From Zanthoxylum bungeanum (Eukaryota > Streptophyta > Magnoliopsida > Sapindales > Rutaceae): DNA of 64,000 nucleotides. The DNA is taken from contig SKCR01051195.1 of the NCBI GenBank assembly GCA_019454045.1, forward strand, positions 413,702 through 477,701, given 5' to 3'. Below are positions 30,631 to 41,502 of this stretch, piece after piece (the first letter of the stretch is position 1; every line of letters starts with the position of its first letter). The translations under genes and the position numbers were made by a program. The notes beneath the pieces are model-generated. The model saw only the letters and a program-made list of their open reading frames with translations. It had not been told where the DNA came from and searched no databases.

Positions 30631-33624
30631 TTTAGGCATTGCATTTTTTCATATCAGCCCAATGATGAGCCTCGAATGGAGGCATTACTTTTTAGTTGCG
30701 GAAGTTGCGAAAAGCGGTCGTCGGAAGGGAAGGGTCAAGAATTGACATTTTTATTGGATTTGGTTCGCTTGTTCAAGCTTCGGGTTCGCTCGTTCGGTCT
30801 CAGTTTTGAATTTACCCAACCCCCATTCACGTGTAATACACACACACACCACAAAATAATTTCCCTCCTTTCACGCCCATAAACCCTCCTTCACAAATAG
30901 CCAACACAAAAATACCCCACACGCCATTAATCAATAAACAAATAATTCACCAACCTTTTCCTACCCATCACCCCACGTGAAAGCCACCCATTTTCCATAA
31001 CAATTCAATGCAATAAACAAACCAAAGTTCCATACCCCACACCAATCATGCATCTCACCAAGCCAAAAAGCCACATACAAAACAACAAAAAACCAAAACC
31101 ACCATGCCGACAAACACCATTTCTTCCTTTACAAATTGTCAAAAACCCCACACATTTTCAGGCCTCCCATCACCGAATTAACTCCATTATCTCCCTCATT
31201 CACGCCCTATCATCTCGATTATTCATGCACAACTCACGACCTTCAACGAAAAAAACCATCATCTTCTTCACGGCAAGGGGGAGGGAGGCACCTTTCATTG
31301 TCTTCAACCCTACATGCACTGCACACAACCACCCTCACTGCCCTTGCACTGATCAAAAAAAGCAGCCATCATTCACGCACCAAGGGAGAGACGCACCTTG
31401 GACACACCTTGGAGATCATCCACACAGCAGCCCCTCAACTGGATCCTTATCACAGCCGAGCCCTTCACCAACTGAAACCCTAAACTGCTCACGCCTCTCT
31501 CACTCTCCTCTCTCGGCATTAACTGAAAATAAATCAATGAAAAGCCATATCACGCCGAGAGCCTCTCTGGATACACTTACCTAGCCATTCTTCACGCCCT
31601 AACCACTTCGCACAAGCAGCCAAGCCACGCCCTGCACCTTAGCCATTTCACGATTGGCCTTCACCCATCAACCCACACAAGAACCCTTCACATGAAACCC
31701 TTATCATGAAATACATCCCTTCAACCATAAAAACCATCATCATCTTCACGCATAAGGGAAGGAGGGACGCACCTTGGACACAAAAAAAAGCTCCTGAAAA
31801 TTCATCATCTTCACGGCAAAGGGGGGAGACACGCAGATGAAACCCTTGAAGCCCTCATCTTCATCAACCCAAAACACGTTCACGCCCTTCAGGACCCTGA
31901 GGAAGCCATTTTAGCAGCCCATCACGCCACTTAACATCAAAATAATTTAGCCTCTCACTCGGCCACTTACCCACTGCCCATGATGAACCCTCATTCACCC
32001 CTACTGCTGAAAAACCTTGATTCTCTCACAGCCACACACGAACAGCCCCCACTGTCAGCAGCACACACAACACATTCAATCCCACTGATCACGTGATCAC
32101 CTTGCCCCTAGCTCCCCTTCTCGGCAGTGAACCACGAAGCAGCTCAGATCACTGCTCTAAACCAGCACACTGGTCTTGAATTCACACACAGACTTCACGG
32201 CATGACCTCTCTTCTCCATGGAACGCACATGTAACTGTCCTTCAAGCCACAAAACTCACGCATAGAGGACTGACACGTCCAACCTCATGTAGCCTTCAAT
32301 ACCTACACGCTGAATGCACAAAGACACAGCCTTCACTCCCTCATAAAGCGCACCCAATAAACTCTAACCTCTCATGCATAAACGGATGCACAACAATAAT
32401 AAACCCTTAGCTATTTCACATGCAAATAACAGCCCCTCTGACCGCCAAGATACCCTGAAACAGTGGCCAAATAACCACCCAAAAATCAACCCCCCCAGAA
32501 ACTGCCCTGAAACCGAGCCCATGAACTGCCTTAAACCACCGCATGTATGCACGAGAAACTAGCCCACAATTAACCCTAGACATGCACACGTAAATGGCCT
32601 CTCAAACTGCCCTGTAACCGTGAGAAAAATTGTCCTGAAATCGCGAGTGAAACGGAGAAAATGGCGAGTTAAAACAGTGAGAAAATAGAGAAAACAATGA
32701 GTGAAAATCGCATGTGAAAATAGCAAAAATATCGGAAACAGCGGACCGGTAAAAACAGTGAAAACAGCGGAAATAGTGGACCAGTGAAAGCAGTGGAAAC
32801 AGCGGACTAGTGAAAACAGCAAAATGATATCCCTTTCGGCACCGTGGAACGCACTCCCGGAAAGCGACTTAAAAGGTAAGACATGAGGGCACCCTTTTAT
32901 TTATTATCCTTTATTTTTAGTTATTTTATTATTTTATTTCGCATGATTATTGTGAATTGGTGCATGATGTGATTTCCGGGTGAACGGAACATGTGTTCTC
33001 TCTTGTGGTATATCGGATGGAAACCCGGACGTAAATTCCATAGCCGAATCCGAATGGACGGTATTGCGGTTTGCACTCGGGATACAATGCCACGTATCAC
33101 TTAAGAGACACACGTATTTCGTTTCATCCAAACCTTGTATTTGAGCATGATTAGGCTGCTAGTATGTTATTTATTTCTTAAACATGATTATGTCATTAGT
33201 ATGTTATTGCCCTATGTATGTTATAGTTATTTACTTCGCAATATGAGTTTTATCTACGTTTGCTTAGGTTGTTATTTAGTTTTCATGTTTGATAATTTAA
33301 CATGCTCGTTGTGTGATATTGTATGTTTGCCTTTATGAACGGGAACTAGATCTAGGTTAATTTCGGACATGTATGTTGTGTAGACTTGGTTAAATTATTG
33401 CACGAATCTGTTCATTACAAGTGGCATAAGTAAGGGACCATTCCGAACCCAACGGTTTGAGGTCTTCCCTTGCGAGGGGTGAGTGCGACCTTAAATCATT
33501 TTCCCGGTTCACACCGGGTGGCGACTCCATGTTATTTCTCTGGTTTAGTCCCCCGCGGGCTACTCCGTACTCCCTTCCGGGCCGCGAACCCGGAGCAAGC
33601 GTCGCCCAAGTTCTATGTCCTACA
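30631..33624 (+). repeat. G3: 5' LTR of a divergent gypsy relative of G1
   Basis: 2,994 bp, beginning tttaggcattgc (TG end mutated to TT) and ending ttctatgtcctaca. The two ends and a block at 33010-33100 (ggatggaaacccggacgtaa...) match the G1 LTR, as does 32825-32905. The interior (30780-32820) is unrelated, C/A-rich, and contains chance open frames such as 31048-31584. No feature was recognised in that interior. Confidence 0.85.
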
Positions 33625-33627
33625 GTC

Positions 33628-33645
33628 TGGCGACTCCACTGGGGA
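33628..33645 (+). promoter_or_regulatory. G3 primer-binding site
   Basis: tggcgactccactgggga, identical in sequence and spacing to the G1 PBS, confirming that G3 uses the same primer and that 30631-33624 is its 5' LTR. Confidence 0.85.
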
Positions 33646-34397
33646 TAAGAGAATCGGCCCCGAAATAATGTCTTGTAATGTTTGTGATTTGTGCTTTAAA
33701 TTAACCATGTCTACTGTGGGTTTAGGGAGTTTAATCAAAGGCATTGTTAAAGCTAGGTGATGGTTTAGTGTCTTCCTCATTCACTACCTTTCTATAAGGA
33801 AAAGCTGTGAAGGCACATAGATAATCATTCACCCGTAGCTCATTGTGATAGAATAATTTGGAGGACTCGTTGTTTATTCCTGACACCAAGCGATAAGAGC
33901 CTAAGAGGCTAGGGTACTTAAGAGAGCCTCGCTCCACCCTCCCTCTGGGGAATCTACAACGGGAAATCGATTTGGCAGTCAGTCACACACCATAACTCGT
34001 TGGCATATACCATAAGGTATAAAAAGGATGAACTGGTTGGGCCATTTAAACTGGAACGAGTTCGTGTCCTTTGACAATTGGGTCAAAATTTTCTAAAATG
34101 CCGATGGGCCATTTTGTGTTTAGGCCTCCTATTATTTGAAGTCGTTTATCCATATTATCGAAAAAGTGTAAATTTGTTGGGCCTTTTCAACTGGGACAAG
34201 TTTGCACCGCGCAATAATGTGATTGAATACTTTAAAATGATGATAGGCCAACTTATATATGTATTTTCCGCATCACACGCATCTCAAGCATTTCATGCAT
34301 ACACGCATCATGTTAACCCTTTTGTGTCTTAAAAGCCATCATAGATTCCCGTTGGGTTAGGAAAGCAGAGAGACTCGTCAAGAGACCGTCAGTCAAC
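33646..34397 (+). mobile_element. G3 leader, no gene
   Basis: Homologous to the G1 leader (tggtttagtgtcttcct...cactacctttct near 33760; gggccatttaaactgg near 34039). It has fewer copies of the leader repeat. No coding region seen. Confidence 0.7.
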
Positions 34398-34703
34398 ATG
34401 AGCAAATTAGCAAACGAGAGATCCTGCTTGGATCAATTGGAGATTAAAGTAACTGAAATTATTGAGATGTTGCAAGTTCTGACTAATGTTATGGCCAGTT
34501 TGACCGTACCCGGTATAGCCGATAACAGAAAGTTGTACAATCAGAATGGAAAGACCATCGGAGAATCCTCGGAAGAAGCAAGCAGAAAAGACAGGATAGC
34601 CATTCAGAAATTGAGAAATGGAGCAGTGAAACTGTCAGACTTGGAAGGGAATGAGTTCACCGAGCCGATCAATGTTATCACATTGAAGCTGCATTTTGCC
34701 TGA
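34398..34703 (+). CDS. G3 residual gag/integrase fusion ORF, 101 aa
   Basis: Short open frame starting MSKLANERSCLDQLEIKV, equivalent to the gag start of G1. After about 60 residues of gag it joins ASRKDRIAIQKL, which in G1 lies between the archaeal RNase H and integrase. It then joins NGAVKLSDLEGNEFTEPINV, the extreme integrase C terminus, ending HFA. Two large internal deletions therefore removed almost all of gag-pol while the frame stayed open. Function is doubtful; it may be a remnant of a non-autonomous derivative that keeps LTR, PBS and leader. No catalytic residue remains. Confidence 0.55.
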   Translation: MSKLANERSCLDQLEIKVTEIIEMLQVLTNVMASLTVPGIADNRKLYNQNGKTIGESSEEASRKDRIAIQKLRNGAVKLSDLEGNEFTEPINVITLKLHFA

Positions 34704-35121
34704 AGGAAAGAAGACTAAGCAAGTCACCAAGGGAATTAGCGGAAGGCCTAACCCAACGGGATAAGAAACATATCCATGCATGCATACACGTAACGTACTT
34801 ACAATTCTTGTGTTTGTCCTATGTTTGCAGGTTTTAAACAGAAATGAAGAACTAGCAGGAGGAAACACATGGCGCCAAGGAGCACAATGAGGGTCTAACC
34901 CATCATGAACATGGTTTTAAAGAAGAAAAAAGAAAAAAGAAAGCGGCAAAGATCAAAAGGTGACACAAGCACTGAGGATGACATTGAAGCCACCTTGACA
35001 GATGGATTTCGGTCATGTCTGGCTGAAGATGATGAATTTAGTAGGGAGGCCACCCATGCACTTTGTTGCGATTTCTGTTTTCATGCTTTGTGTATACATG
35101 TTATAGAGTCTTTAATTTCTC
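34704..35121 (+). mobile_element. G3 3' untranslated remnant up to the duplication breakpoint
   Basis: First part matches the sequence after the G1 integrase (ctaacccaacgggataag; tatgtttgcag). From about 34880 an unassigned Lys-rich open stretch (MNMVLKKKKEKRKRQRSK, 34905) has no recognised homology. At 35121/35122 the sequence switches abruptly to element A. No 3' LTR of G3 is present. Confidence 0.55.
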
Positions 35122-36010
35122 TCCTCGGGCTTCCACTCTCTCTCAGGATTTCACTCCCTCTCTGTTAGGCTTCGGCACCCTTTTGGGCTTCGGCTCCCCC
35201 TTCGGGCTTCGTAGGTTAAAGCTCTCCGGCTTCGACATCCTCTTGGTCTTCGACTCCCCCTTCGGGCTTCGTAAGTTAAAGTTCTACGGCTTCGGCACCC
35301 TCTTGGGCTTCGACTCCCCCTTCGGGCTTCGTAGGTTAAAGCTCTCCGGCATCGGCATCCTCTTGGGCTTCGGCTCCCCCTTCGGGCTTCGTAGGTTAAA
35401 GCTCTCCGTCTTCGGCATCCTCTTAGGCTTCGGCTCCTCATTCGGGCTTCTTAGGTTAAAGCTCTCCGTCTTCAGCATCCTCTTGGGCTTCGGCTTCCCC
35501 CTTTGGGCTTTGTAGGTTAAAGCTCTCCGGCTTCGGCATCCTCTTGGGCTTCGGCTTCCCCTTCGGTCTTCATAGGTTAAAGCTCTCAGGCTTCGACACC
35601 CTCTTAGGCTTCGGCTCCCCATTCGGGCTTCGTAGGTTAAAGCTCATCAGTTATCTCAAGGTTTCCAACCTCCAAGTTTCAAAAGTTCCAATTTCATGAC
35701 TCCGCTTTCGATTTCAAGATACAACCTCAAGCTTGTTCCTTCGTCACCAGCTTGAGTTTGAAGGGGGGGGGGTGTTAAGGAATGTTAAGCAATATTATTA
35801 TTGAAATCTATATTGTGGAATCAAGATCCAAAATAGAGTTCCTAGTACCCTTAGGATTAGTGATTTTATTATAGTTCTCTATTAGATGCAGATTTCCTAT
35901 ATTCATTATTATTGTTCATTACTATAAGATTCATTTTCTATTTTGGTTTTCTATGTAACATATATAAAGGCTCCTACCATTGTAAATTCATATAGAGTAA
36001 ATTCAAGACT
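35122..36010 (+). mobile_element. Element A, second partial copy (start of unit 2)
   Basis: Matches 3832-4716 of unit 1, starting abruptly inside the internal region at tcctcgggcttccactctc. It contains the 60-bp array (35158-35655), the purine tract (35761-35772) and the 3' LTR from 35773 to the nested insertion at 36011. The LTR resumes at 36895-36917. Its left half is absent here because the duplication begins inside A. Confidence 0.9.
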
Positions 36011-36894
36011 TGTTCATGGTGTTTTTCGTGACAAGTACTTTGAACAGCTCGGTAAGGACAGAGAGGGTAATTCACCTCATCCAGAGGACCAGGGGGTCAG
36101 GGGAGGTGTATCTCTCCATATTGTTAGGCATGACCGGCCAGAGGATGTAGCATGACGCGGTCTCAAAAACCGGCCCCTTCCGAGCTACGGCCGACCACTT
36201 TGGGTCGTAGGCTCGGTTATTTCAACTCGAGATAGAAACAATTTGAGAAGTTCCACAAGTCACTTGGCCGACCTCCTAAAGACCGACATAAGATCAGAAG
36301 GGCTGGAGCTTTCCTTCGGCACGTGTCATTTCCCGAAAGCACTTTACAGGCTGTCACCATTATTTTTGCGTGTGGCAGTGGGGAAAAAAGAGTGATGTGA
36401 CAAGCCGTCAGATGGCAGGTTTAATTTCGGTGAGGGCAGACCAGGGGCAGAGAACCCGTCAATCAGTCGGTGACCGTGCGGGAAATGTCATAAAATTAGA
36501 GGAACAATGTGTATTTCTTGAGTATATAAAGGGAGGGTAGTCTCATTTGTATGAGTTGGGTCTTTTAGACGTAAAAAACTTGTAAAGAAAGAGAAAGAAC
36601 ACCACTTGTAACACTCTTTCAACTGCTCGGCCACGTTCAAACCTTGTTCAAAACAGGTTGGTCGAGTCAGTTTTGGCAATAAAATAACCTCCATCGTTTT
36701 GTGCCCGTGGACATAGGCTGGATTCATTCCACCGAACCACGTTAAAATTCTCTTGTCAACCTTTACGCTTTTTCTTACTTTTTACTAAGTTTGTTTTTTT
36801 GTCTCCCCATAACCAAACAAATTCAAGGTTGAGGAATGTTGTCTCGGGGGAGTTATCCCAAAACCGCCCCTGGGACGAAAATCAGCCGTCAACA
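36011..36894. repeat. Solo LTR nested in the 3' LTR of element A
   Basis: 884 bp with tgttcatggtg ... cagccgtcaaca ends and a perfect 5-bp target repeat agact (36006-36010 and 36895-36899). Contains a TATA-like gtatataaaggg (36533) and an aataaa (36680), as expected of an LTR with promoter and polyadenylation signal. The family looks gypsy-like but is not proven. The unit 1 copy is cut to 89 bp. Confidence 0.9.
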
Positions 36895-36917
36895 AGACTT
36901 TTTTTCATTATCTAACA
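36895..36917 (+). repeat. Right end of the element A 3' LTR
   Basis: agact followed by ttttttcattatctaaca, the terminus that also ends the 5' LTR at 3578. Together with 35773-36010 it restores a 256-bp LTR after removing one agact copy. The germin coding sequence resumes with the target duplicate atgag at 36918. Confidence 0.85.
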
Positions 36918-37288
36918 ATGAGGATGGTATCGTGATGCCTCATTCTCACCCTAGAGCCACTGAGATGTTCTTTGTTTTCAAAGGTGTTGTGATTGCTGGT
37001 TTTGTTGACACCAACAGGCAACTTTTTCAAGAAGTGCTTAAAGCAGGAGAAGTATTCGTATTTCCCAGGGGTCTGCTGCACTTCTGCTTAAATGCTGGCT
37101 ATAAGTTTGCTACTGTTTACTCAATGCTTAATAGCCAGAATCCTGGGGTGGTCAGCATCAATGATGCCGTGTTCTCCGATTTTGACACGATTCATAAGCT
37201 TGTGAGAAAATTCATTTCTGTTTCTGCATTGGATGATACTAATGTCAGAAATGTCACGTTATCAAGATTAAGAATTTTAAAATCATGA
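36918..37288 (+). pseudogene. Germin-like protein, C-terminal cupin part
   Basis: Encodes most of the cupin barrel. Box 1, GIVMPHSHPRATE, carries two His and the Glu metal ligands. MFFVFKGVVIAGFVDTNRQLF follows. Box 2 (GEVFVFPRGLLHFCLNAG) carries the third His. The C terminus (SQNPGVVSINDAVF, then SRLRILKS) ends at TGA 37286-37288. Metal ligands look intact and no stop is present, so this part decayed little. It is separated from its N-terminal half by element A and everything between; joining 1643-1917, 3294-3321 and 36923 onward keeps one frame. As it stands it lacks promoter and signal peptide. Confidence 0.92.
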
Positions 37289-37330
37289 AACATCATGTCT
37301 GAGATTTGAAAAATAATATACATAATACAT

Positions 37331-37331
37331 T

Positions 37332-37397
<66 letters not shown>
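37331..37397. repeat. (TA)n microsatellite in the germin 3' flank
   Basis: About 65 bases of nearly pure ta repeats with one tatg interruption. It lies about 45 bp after the germin stop codon. The rest of 37289-37713 is AT-rich 3' flank with no gene; the true polyadenylation site cannot be fixed. Confidence 0.9.
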
Positions 37398-37398
<1 letters not shown>

Positions 37399-37713
37399 TG
37401 TATGTATAATACATTCAAAGAGCCGAAGAGTGAGTGTCTTGTAGTACTAACTTGGATTTGTGAGAAGCAAGATTGTAAAATATCTTGTTTCAAAATACCA
37501 ATTACCTTTGTTGTATAATGAATTTTGCCTATGTAATTATTTGTACTTGAAGCTTTGGTTGTTGTCTACAAACTAATTATAATAAGAAAAATAAAAATAA
37601 ATATAAAAATGCAATTCCACTCTTCGGAGAAGGGGCAGCTTTTTTTTCGAATTCATTTATTTGTAGCCATTTACATGTAATTTGGTCATTTGAGTTGACT
37701 TAAGATTTCTTAA

Positions 37714-39115
37714 AGTGTATAAGTTTCCGATTATTTTTATTTTTATTTTTTCATAGAAAGGTTATTTCCACTCTCTACGTTGAAATTTTTAAGATTACCT
37801 ATAAGCACTCAGACAATAATCTATATATACCCAAGAGATGGGTGAATTGGGTAATGACCAAATTATGCAGAATTATAAATCTTGTCGATTTTACGGTACT
37901 AAGTTAACAACTTTATCAATTTTAGCTTAATGATCAATTTTCTCAATCACAAATATTACTACAATGCAAGTTACTAAATAATATGCAAATACAAAATATA
38001 ACTTGCGATAAATAAATGAGTTTAGGGATAGAGAAAATGATACCGTAATTTATAGTGGTTCAGCCAACAATGCCTACGTCTACTCCTCCAAACCGCGCTT
38101 GAAGCTTTCCACTATGTTAAGTTGAATCCATAACTTACACGAAAGTTTTTCGTGGCTCACTTCAAACCAAGAATTTTATCACCTAAACTCACTCTTTAAA
38201 TCTTCACAATGAATTTTGTCTCTAGGCTGATTCACAAACCTTTATGCCAATCACCATTTTGAGTATACCCACTTTACAAGAGATTTCCCAATACAAGTAT
38301 TTGAAATATGAAGATTTACAATACAACTTGGGCATTCACAAAAGAAAAGAAGATTTAGGCTGTGAGTTGCTAACCCAAGTATTCCAAGCTCACTAAGATG
38401 ATATGAAGGTATAGTGTGTGAGCTTTGATTATGATAAAAGTGTTTGATCAAGAAGATTTAAGTTACTCTCAATGTTGTTACCTTGGAGAAAATGTATGAA
38501 GGTGTTAGAGAGTTGCAAAAATAAAATTGGGACTCAATTTATAGAGAAAATGAAAATGTCCCTTTTTTGTGCGCTCAGGCCGGTATGCCTGTCTGTAGTG
38601 GCTGGTACGTCAGTCTTGCAATTCAAACAACTATATGACCGTTGAAGATTAAAGCGCAACAATAAGTAGATTACTGACCGGTATGGAGGCTTGTATGGAT
38701 CATGTCGGTTTCAGAGAGCATGTAAAACGTTGAGGTAGACAGGTATGAATGCCGGTATGCTCTAATCCGGTTCCAGTAATTATGCAAACTCGAGACTAAC
38801 TGGTATGGGGGACTAGTATGAAGTAGCCCGATTTCAGAGGTGATGCAAAACTGCTCAGAACAAAGCAAGGGCGCCGATATGCCAGTATGGGGGACCAGTA
38901 TGCCAATTCCAGTGCATAAATCTTAAGATTTGAAGGTTTAAAATATTTTACACTTGACACTAACGCATCTATGCGAACGTTTATTAGTCCTATGAGCTTA
39001 GAGTATTTGTATTATAGACTCACTTATAATATGAGCCATAAGCTGTAAGATTACACTTGATTTCTTCATTTGACATTTGAGTTTTCACATCTAATTTGCT
39101 CTTCATAATCAATTT
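37714..39115. repeat. Block B (unit 2): LTR-like repeat, no genes
   Basis: Second copy of 4811-6216. Here it follows the intact germin 3' flank, showing the original arrangement. The last five bases (aattt, 39111-39115) are the target repeat of G2. Short open frames such as 38251-38451 are present in both units but encode nothing recognisable. Confidence 0.55.
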
Positions 39116-39901
39116 TGTTGACGGTGGATTTTGGTCTCAGGGCAATACGGGAATATCACCTCCTAGGGAATCCTCCTTCAATACTGAATTTGTTTGGTTA
39201 TGGGGGACCAAAAGCAAATTTAGCGAGAGACAGATAAACACACCAATCGACAAAGAGATTTAACGTGGTTCGGTGGATTTGGATCCGACCTACGTCCACG
39301 GACAAAAACAGGATGATACTTTTTATTACTCCAATACGCTTCTCAGGTCTTTTGTGCTTTCAAGTCAGAGCTTGATCCCTAATTTTTTATGCCCCTTACA
39401 CATACTCTACCCTCCTATTTATAATAGTACAGAAATCAGACTCCTATTTGCATAAGAAATCATAGTTGAACTTTAGTCTTCTCCTCTTGTAAGGATTTCT
39501 AATCCAACGTTGCTTTCACTTTTCTTATTCCTTCTTGGATTCTGACTTCATTTCCTTGTGAGAGTAGGATAATTTGTTTATCTTATCTGCAAGAATAGGG
39601 TGTCATCATCTTGAGCATATCTCGCCTGTCTGGTCGGTTTTCATGTGGTCGGTCATGATAGTCTTTTATGCTGAGAATGCTGCTGTCGACCTGATAGTTC
39701 CCGGCTATCTGAACCAAAGTGATCGGTCGCCGGTCATAAAGTGCTCGGTCTATTTATGTTATGGTCGGTTTGAAACCGTAAGGTGCTTGCACCCTTAAGG
39801 TGGTCGGGTTGGCCTTAATGATTTCTCCAAATGGTGGGAATTACCCTTCTGTCCTCGTCGTGCTGCTTTAAATATCTTAATGCCTGAAAACACCATCAAC
39901 A
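39116..39901 (-). repeat. G2 3' LTR (left)
   Basis: 786 bp, on the plus strand tgttgacggtgg ... caccatcaaca. It contains gtggttcggtggatttgg and cctacgtccacgg, phrases common in plant LTRs. The partner is 52547-53332. Confidence 0.95.
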
Positions 39902-39915
39902 TCTGTCCCCTAGTT
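39902..39915 (-). promoter_or_regulatory. G2 polypurine tract
   Basis: The minus strand reads aactaggggacaga immediately before the 3' LTR, in the correct place for plus-strand priming. Confidence 0.65.
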
Positions 39916-40683
39916 CTCAGTTCCAACGAGTGTGCAAGTTGGTGCCGGGAACTATATAGAGATGGTGTGCTGATTTACTCTTTTGGGGGTCGGCCCGGTG
40001 TTGAATCGATATGTTACGTCGCCTCTTTTCAAAACACCTTTTTCTTGAGACACGCAACAGTCACGTCTGCTTAAATGCCTATCAAATCATCTTTAGGTTT
40101 TCTTCTAAGTTCGACACTTGTCAAACATCCGCCGGGTTCCCGCCAAAAAGAAAACGAATCGACCGTGTAGAGGCGTCTTCACAGTGCGCTGATCTCAACC
40201 GTCTGTTTAAATTTGTCAGACCTCTTTTGCAGTCGACACTTGGCGTTCATCCGGGTTCCTTCTTTTGATCCAACGTCCATGAGCGTCCTGGCCATGACTG
40301 TAAGAGGGCGAGGCTTTCACTGTGCAATCTTTTTGGCAATTTCTCATTCTTTCCTGAAAATATTTCCGTGACTCGCTCAACTCAGTGCTCTCGGAGTTCA
40401 ACCGTAAGCTTTCTTTCTCTCCGCTACGAACATAAGGGACGGGCAAACCGCACTGCACAACCTCCGGATTTTCTGAGAAGAACAAGTAAGTCTTCTGAAC
40501 GACCTCTTCCATTTTTGTGTTGTGAATCTTGCTATTTTTTGAATGTTGCTAGGGAACGACTTAAGGCTTTGTTGGATTTTGCTTTAGGGCACTTTTAGAA
40601 CCCACTTGTTTTAGTTAAGACGGAAGAAACCTGAATAGTTTCTTAGTTATAGACTGACTTCCCATTCCTTTTTTGTTTTTCGG

Positions 40684-41441
40684 ATGTCAGGGATGTCTGA
40701 CAATAATTCTCCCCCTGAAAATCCTGCTAAACCCTCAACTCCCCCTGTGGAAGAGCTCTCCTCGGGCTCGGGGGCACCCAGTGTAGAAGACCTTGACACT
40801 ACCCCTATTTTTCTGAGATTGAACAAGATTCTTACCATCAAAGGGTTCCTCGGAGGGATCCAGAGCCTGGTGATCTTGGTTCTTCGGCTCTGGATATGAA
40901 CCGTCCTTCCAAAATAACTGAAGATGACCTCGCCCTACTTCGACAGTGATATAATATTCCGATAGATATCGCCCTTGAAGTTCCCGGCTTGATGGATCGC
41001 GCTAGTCAACCCGACGAGGGCTCGGTGGCACTTCTTCCTGCCTTTTTCGAGTGTGGGCTGCGGCTGCCGGTTCAACCTTACTTTGCTTGGATGCTAGCCG
41101 AGATGGGGATTGCTCCTTGTCAGTTGAGTCTAAACAGTTGGAGGATTTTGGCCGGGTTGTATGTAGCTTGGCATCGGGCAGGACTCGGCGAGCCTTCTCT
41201 TGAAGAGGTGAAGAGGTTATACCGGCTGAAGGCCAATCCTAGGTTATACCACGGATGGTATTACCTTTCCGCTTATGACAGCTCGTCAAACGTCGTCCAA
41301 AAGCTCCCTGACTCAAATAAGAATTTCAAAGACCTTTGGTTCTGGGCCACTGGGGATTGGGGACGGTCCCTAAGGTCGGATGAAGGGGAATTCTTGGTAC
41401 CGGATATCTTCAGGGCGGGAGGTTTGGAGATCAACTTTTAG
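40684..41441 (+). pseudogene. G2 antisense ORF, part 1: gypsy-type transposon (Transposase_28-like) domain
   Basis: Lies on the strand opposite to gag-pol. It starts MSGMSDNNSPPENPAKPS with a Pro/Ser-rich leader. After a frame change near 40850 it continues with NRPSKITEDDLALLRQ, a TGA near 40947, and a domain with PAFFECGLRLPVQPYF, SLNSWRILAGLY, and YHGWYYLSAYDSSS. This resembles the 'putative gypsy type transposon' domain (Pfam Transposase_28 family) found in antisense ORFs of Tat/Retand-like elements. Function is unknown. It ends at TAG 41439-41441 unless spliced onward, which the downstream exon-like pieces suggest. Confidence 0.75.
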
Positions 41442-41502
41442 CTTTCCTTAGTTTTTTTTTTTTTTATTTGTTTGGACTCTTACCCCTTCTTTCCTATTCC
41501 TC

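Noticed and set aside
31048..31584. 178-codon open frame inside the G3 LTR.
   Set aside because: C/A-rich low-complexity sequence between conserved LTR ends, no recognisable domain, and other frames are equally open.
37293..37518. Open frames with Ile/Tyr repeats on both strands.
   Set aside because: They translate the (TA)n microsatellite and have no protein character.
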